Positions 59,718 to 64,000 of a DNA stretch of 64,000 nt are shown one piece after another. Source of the stretch: CBDANW01 sp965197825 (GTDB lineage Bacteria; Acidobacteriota; Vicinamibacteria; Marinacidobacterales; DATDRI01); assembly GCA_965197825.1 (NCBI GenBank), contig CBDANW010000002.1, forward strand, positions 1,860,001 through 1,924,000, read 5' to 3'. Each line of letters starts with the position of its first letter. The stretch's first letter is position 1. Made by a program: the position numbers and the translations under genes. Below the pieces are notes generated by a model. That model worked only from the letters and a program-made list of their open reading frames with translations, made no database searches and had not been told where the DNA came from.

Positions 59718-60505
59718 TTAGGCAGCAAACTCATCGCTGTCAAGAGATTTCTGTTTGCTTCTAAGCGCGTGAACGAGAGCGCCCATATGGCGATAGCCTT
59801 TGATACGCCGGAACTTTTTCTGCGCGGTGACGACGCCAAGAGCGGTCCATCGGCGAACCATGGAAGGACTCTACCAACGCTTGACGTTTCTCGATACTCT
59901 GCGAATGGTTCCGTTGAGATTCTCAATGGCGTTCGTCGTGGCAAGAGACTGGCGAAGTAAGGCGGGCAGCGCGAGCTTCACGACCGTGAGTGTCTCTTCC
60001 ATCCCTTCACGAAGGCTTCCGGCAGCTTCGTCGTAGCCGTTTCGCTCGAGCCACGACACCAATGCCTGAAGTCGCTTGCGCGCCTTGTCGGCACTCTTGC
60101 ACTTGTAGGCTTCCTTCATCGTCTGGAGCACGTAGGCGTGACGAGACTTGGGAAGGTACGAGCGAAGATTCCGGAGTTTATGGATCTAGCACCTTTGGAT
60201 GACCGCGAGGTCCCCCAAAACGTCGACGAGTGCCTTGCGGATGCCTTTGCCTCCGTCCACTACGCAGAGAATCGACTCATCGACGCGCAAGCCTCGCTCG
60301 AGAAGGTCCTGCAACATCGCGGTGCACACCCGAGAGTTCTCCGTTGAGCCCAGCCATATAACCAGGGGCACCTTCGTTCCATCTATTGTGATACCGAGAG
60401 TTACGACGACGGTCTGTCCGGCCACCTCAAGGCCATCCAGCATCAGTGCCGCAAGCTCGAACTCCTCTAGCCGCCGAGACAGGTATTCCTCGAGCTTCTT
60501 GACCT
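59718..60505 (-). pseudogene. IS256 transposase, C-terminal part with two in-frame TAGs
   Basis: One frame throughout: KLEEYLSRRLEEFELAALML, TLGITIDGTKVPLVIWLG, then IQRC-stop-IHKLRNLRSYLP (TAG 60186-60188; relatives have Gln in RCQxHK, a CAG to TAG change), ATTNAIENLNGTIRRVSRNV, then VKRW-stop-SPSMVRRWTALG (TAG 59871-59873) and the terminal RRIKGYRHMGALVHAL. Mutator-type DDE transposase, inactive by the insertion and both stops. Confidence 0.8.
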
Positions 60506-60530
60506 TGCCCAGGAAAAGTGGACAGGTTGA

Positions 60531-61409
60531 TTATCTCGCATGAGCCGTTTTGAGGTCATGAATCCGTTCGAACACCATTGGGCTGTTGTAATCGAGTGAC
60601 GAGTGGAGTCGATACGGATTGTAGAACCCCTCGATGTAGCTCGCGACCGCGTCTTTGGCCATACGTCGTGTTGGCCAACTACATCGGTGGAGGAGCTCGG
60701 TCTTGAGCGTGCCTAAGAAGCTCTCGGTCACGGCGTTGTCCCAGCAATCACCCTTGCGGCTCATCGAGCACACGATGCCGTACTCATCGAGCACGGCCTG
60801 GTAGGTCGCAGCCGCGTATTGAGTACCACGGTCTGAATGATGCACCAAGCCACTTTCCGGCAGGCGGCGCCCCAAGGCCATGTGAAGCGCCTCGAGAGCA
60901 AGCTCCGCGCGCAGGTGGGGCTGCATCGCCCAGCCGACGACACGACGCGAGAACAGATCGAGGATGACCGCCAAGTAGAGCCAGCCTTCCCAAGTCCGGA
61001 TGTAGGTTATGTCCGTCACCCAGAACTGGTTCGGTCGTGCGGCTTCGAAGTTCCGGCCGAGCACGTTGGGTGCGATGGGGCGATCGTGCTTGCTGTCGGT
61101 CGTGCGGCGAAAACGCTTGCTGGGCAGACCCTGCAGGCCCATCTCACGCATCAGCCGTGCCACTCGCTGCTTGCCTACCTCGACGTTCTCCCCGTCAAGC
61201 TGGCGACGTACACGCTCCCTGCCGTAGGTACCACGGCTATGGGCGTGGATCGCTTGGATGCGCAGCTTCAGCTTCCCATCCTCACACTGTCGCTTGCTGG
61301 GCGCGCGCTTCATCTGAGCGTAGTAGCCGCTGGTCGATACCCTCAGAACTCGGCACATCACCCGCACCGGGTAGTTGGCCCGCTCCGCGTGAATGAATTT
61401 GAATCTCAT
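60531..61409 (-). CDS. IS3 family transposase, OrfB
   Basis: A 292-residue rve/DDE integrase. The catalytic residues are in WVTDITYIRTWEGWLYLAV (Asp), VHHSDRGTQYAA (Asp) and NAVTESFLGTLKTEL (Glu). The N-terminal HTH_21 segment (VSTSGYYAQMKRAPS, GTYGRERVRRQL) is complete. The ATG overlaps the orfA stop (ATGA), suggesting coupled or frameshift expression. It is intact. Confidence 0.92.
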   Translation of the reverse strand: MRFKFIHAERANYPVRVMCRVLRVSTSGYYAQMKRAPSKRQCEDGKLKLRIQAIHAHSRGTYGRERVRRQLDGENVEVGKQRVARLMREMGLQGLPSKRFRRTTDSKHDRPIAPNVLGRNFEAARPNQFWVTDITYIRTWEGWLYLAVILDLFSRRVVGWAMQPHLRAELALEALHMALGRRLPESGLVHHSDRGTQYAAATYQAVLDEYGIVCSMSRKGDCWDNAVTESFLGTLKTELLHRCSWPTRRMAKDAVASYIEGFYNPYRLHSSLDYNSPMVFERIHDLKTAHAR

Positions 61410-61703
61410 TCGCTTTCCTTCGCGAAGAAGGCCGCCGCCTTTTTTAATATTTCTCGCTCTTGCTCCAACGTACGCACTCGACGCCGTAGCGAACGGAGCT
61501 CATCACGTTCCGCCGTCGTCAGAGCCTCGCGTGGACCTTCACCGTGATCAACTTTGTATTGTTTCACCCAGTTTCGAAGGGCCGATTCCGTCAGGTCCAG
61601 TTCCTTAGCGACCTGGCCGATGCTGCGCTCGCCCCTCCCTGAACAGCCGGACCGCTTCCTTCTTGAACTCCCCCGTGAACTTCCTGCGTCGTCGTTCTCC
61701 CAT
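61406..61703 (-). pseudogene. IS3 family transposase, OrfA (frameshifted)
   Basis: ATG 61703 starts MGERRRRKFTGEFKKEAVRL, the usual OrfA N-terminus, but this frame stops after FREGRAQHRPGR. The helix-turn-helix (GQVAKELDLTESALRNWVKQ) and leucine-zipper (LRRRVRTLEQEREILKKAAA) lie in the next frame; one extra base near 61632 explains it. If real, the element cannot make full OrfA. Confidence 0.7.
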
Positions 61704-61757
61704 GGACGCCTCCAGGCGCATTGTCGCGCCTCGGTTGATGTCCACAAAACCCGGGCA

Positions 61758-62280
61758 GGGTCATCTTAGTCGTCTGGCTCACGAGGTGACGGCTGGCGGC
61801 ACTCTTACTCGTGCCACGAGACTTCAACTTGGCCGCGGGTTTGTCCAGACTCGATTCGTAATTTCGGGTCGATACCCCCACCAAGATCTGATTCAATACT
61901 CGCTCTGGAAGCGGGTCTTCTTCGCGGAAGGCTTCGAAGTGTGGAAGCGACGCCTCCTCGCCCGACTTCGAGCGAACTCGAGGTCGCGACACTTGGATGC
62001 GACGACCACCGAAGCTCAGCTCTCCGTTCGTGCTCCCACAGTGGTTATGAGTTCGCTCCTTCTCGTGCTTGCCCTTGAGCCCCGCGATCTCCTCGGCGTC
62101 CTCTCTGAGCAGTAGGTGCAGAGCTGTCAGTCCTTGCTCGTACACCCATTCCGTCAGATCCGCCTTCGTGGCCGCGATCCCAGCTATCATCGGTAGCAGT
62201 ATCTGACCGACTTGGCCAACTACCTTGCCCGTAGGCGAGTGCGTTTGCTTTCTTACTGGCTTCTTCGATTTCCTAGGCAT
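61758..62280 (-). pseudogene. IS256 transposase, N-terminal part
   Basis: ATG 62280 (MPRKSKKPVRKQTHSPTGK). It carries the N-terminal DNA-binding region of a mutator transposase: CGSTNGELSFGGRRIQVSRP, LNQILVGVSTRNYESSL and GTSKSAASRHLVSQTTKMT, after which the IS3 element begins. The frame continues nonsensically into IS3 to 61591. Confidence 0.8.
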
Positions 62281-62419
62281 TGGTGGCTCCTTGTCCCCCT
62301 CTGGAGACGGTTTATTGGCAGACCTATTCTTAGGCCGGCCAAAGAGCCGCCGCTACCCCAAATTCAACATCCGGCGGGACATCCCCGCCAGCCCCCGCAC
62401 CCGCGTTTGAGGTGGCCCG

Positions 62420-62551
62420 GTGAAATGTCCTGAATGTGGCCACGCGAATCCCGATGACGTCAGTACCCCGGAATCGGGCTATCCTGCTCATCTGACGCGA
62501 TTTTCGCTTGACAAGCGTCTTCACATCCATTACTCTGCAAAATTACCCTAA
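62420..62551 (+). pseudogene. Short zinc-ribbon ORF, probable gene remnant
   Basis: GTG 62420 after gaggtgg opens a 43-codon frame VKCPECGHANPDD, the start of many zinc-ribbon proteins (for example cyclases or TPR regulators), but it quickly becomes unlike protein and covers the rRNA promoter. Probably a truncated gene start at the IS256 insertion site. Confidence 0.35.
62508..62536 (+). promoter_or_regulatory. rRNA operon promoter
   Basis: TTGACA (62508-62513), exact consensus, 17-base spacer, TACTCT (62531-62536), about 180 bases before the 16S gene. The IS256 right end is 122 bases upstream. Confidence 0.6.
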
Positions 62552-62559
62552 GCGGGGTC

Positions 62560-62574
62560 TGTTCTTTGAAAACT
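62560..62574 (+). promoter_or_regulatory. boxA-like antitermination site of the rRNA leader
   Basis: tgttctttgaaaact in the leader between promoter and 16S gene matches the boxA-like sequence (TGYTCTTTGA) common in rrn leaders, where NusB/S10 assemble to prevent Rho termination. Confidence 0.5.
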
Positions 62575-62714
62575 AGATAGAGTGAGACCAGCCAAGCGTG
62601 TATTTCCAAAACAAGTAACACTTCGAAAGGCTAGAACAAGCTTTCGGAGTTAGCGAGTTTCGGGCTCACTTTGCCGAGGCTTCGGCCGGGGTAGGGAGAA
62701 TCTGAAGCAAGTTT

Positions 62715-64000
<1,286 letters not shown>

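Larger units (their letters stand above)
60506..61757 (-). mobile_element. IS3-family insertion sequence nested in the IS256 transposase gene
   Basis: A 1252-bp element. Ends are tgcccaggaaaagtggaca (left) and, read inward on the right, tgcccgggttttgtggaca, inverted repeats with matching TGCCC-GG and GTGGACA blocks. Two overlapping genes, orfA and orfB. Flanks (gacct on the left, gggtc on the right) give no clear target duplication. Confidence 0.85.
59660..62386 (-). mobile_element. IS256-family element with exact 8-bp target duplication, split by an IS3 element
   Basis: Ends 59660-59702 and 62344-62386 are long inverted repeats (ggggatgtcccg...tgttgaatttgg...ggtagcggcgg). The direct repeat gccagccc flanks both sides (59652-59659 and 62387-62394), an 8-bp target duplication typical of the family. 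Without the inner element it would be about 1.48 kb. The transposase gene is interrupted at 60506-61757. Confidence 0.88.

Overview
The window is high-GC bacterial DNA that ends inside a 16S rRNA gene. The rRNA sequence, the carboxypeptidase-regulatory-like (SusC-type) TonB receptor and the mix of secreted and membrane genes suggest Acidobacteriota. That is a judgement from reading; no database was searched. No phage or CRISPR locus was seen.

Layout. 1-994 is the broken end of a membrane glycosyltransferase-like gene. 1187-5225 holds a cation/proton antiporter, alanine racemase, a MutT-like Nudix hydrolase, a rhomboid protease and a small membrane protein. 5358-14814 is a tight same-strand run of eight genes with overlapping stops and starts (GNAT, polysaccharide deacetylase, four GT4 glycosyltransferases, a GT-C membrane protein, a methyltransferase), read as a surface-glycan locus. 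A block of six hairpins (14831-15003) separates it from a periplasmic PaoABC-type molybdenum aldehyde oxidoreductase operon with a good promoter.

19706-29606 is a region of damaged genes: an IMPase-family protein lacking one metal-ligand Asp, a frameshifted and internally deleted spermidine-synthase-like membrane protein, a large unknown gene cut by an in-frame TAG, a decayed isoaspartyl peptidase between tRNA-Glu and tRNA-Arg, a truncated RND pump, a multiply frameshifted FHA-GAF-kinase and an M14/S9 peptidase chimera. 29609-38134 carries two paralogous PYROXD2-like flavoproteins, a GcvT-like aminomethyltransferase, a Rieske oxygenase of the choline/betaine type and a frameshifted TonB receptor; this looks like an uptake and N-demethylation module. 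Then come tadA, tRNA-Ser and an insertion-sequence graveyard (39430-42296) with a truncated GT-C gene and a helically phased repeat array. 42297-46308 is a SNF2 helicase plus SWIM zinc-finger pair.

An IS630 element lies just past the end of a second rhomboid gene. 50152-57344 is a housekeeping run (carA, carB, purM, purN, tyrS) feeding pyrimidine, purine and tRNA charging. A secreted protein with a long leader follows. 59660-62386 is an IS256-family element with an 8-bp target duplication, itself split by an IS3-family element, directly upstream of the rRNA promoter and the 16S gene.

The strongest theme is many indels, in-frame stops and internal deletions in accessory genes next to fully intact long core genes. 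Either this is real gene erosion or part of the assembly has uncorrected errors; read mapping would decide.
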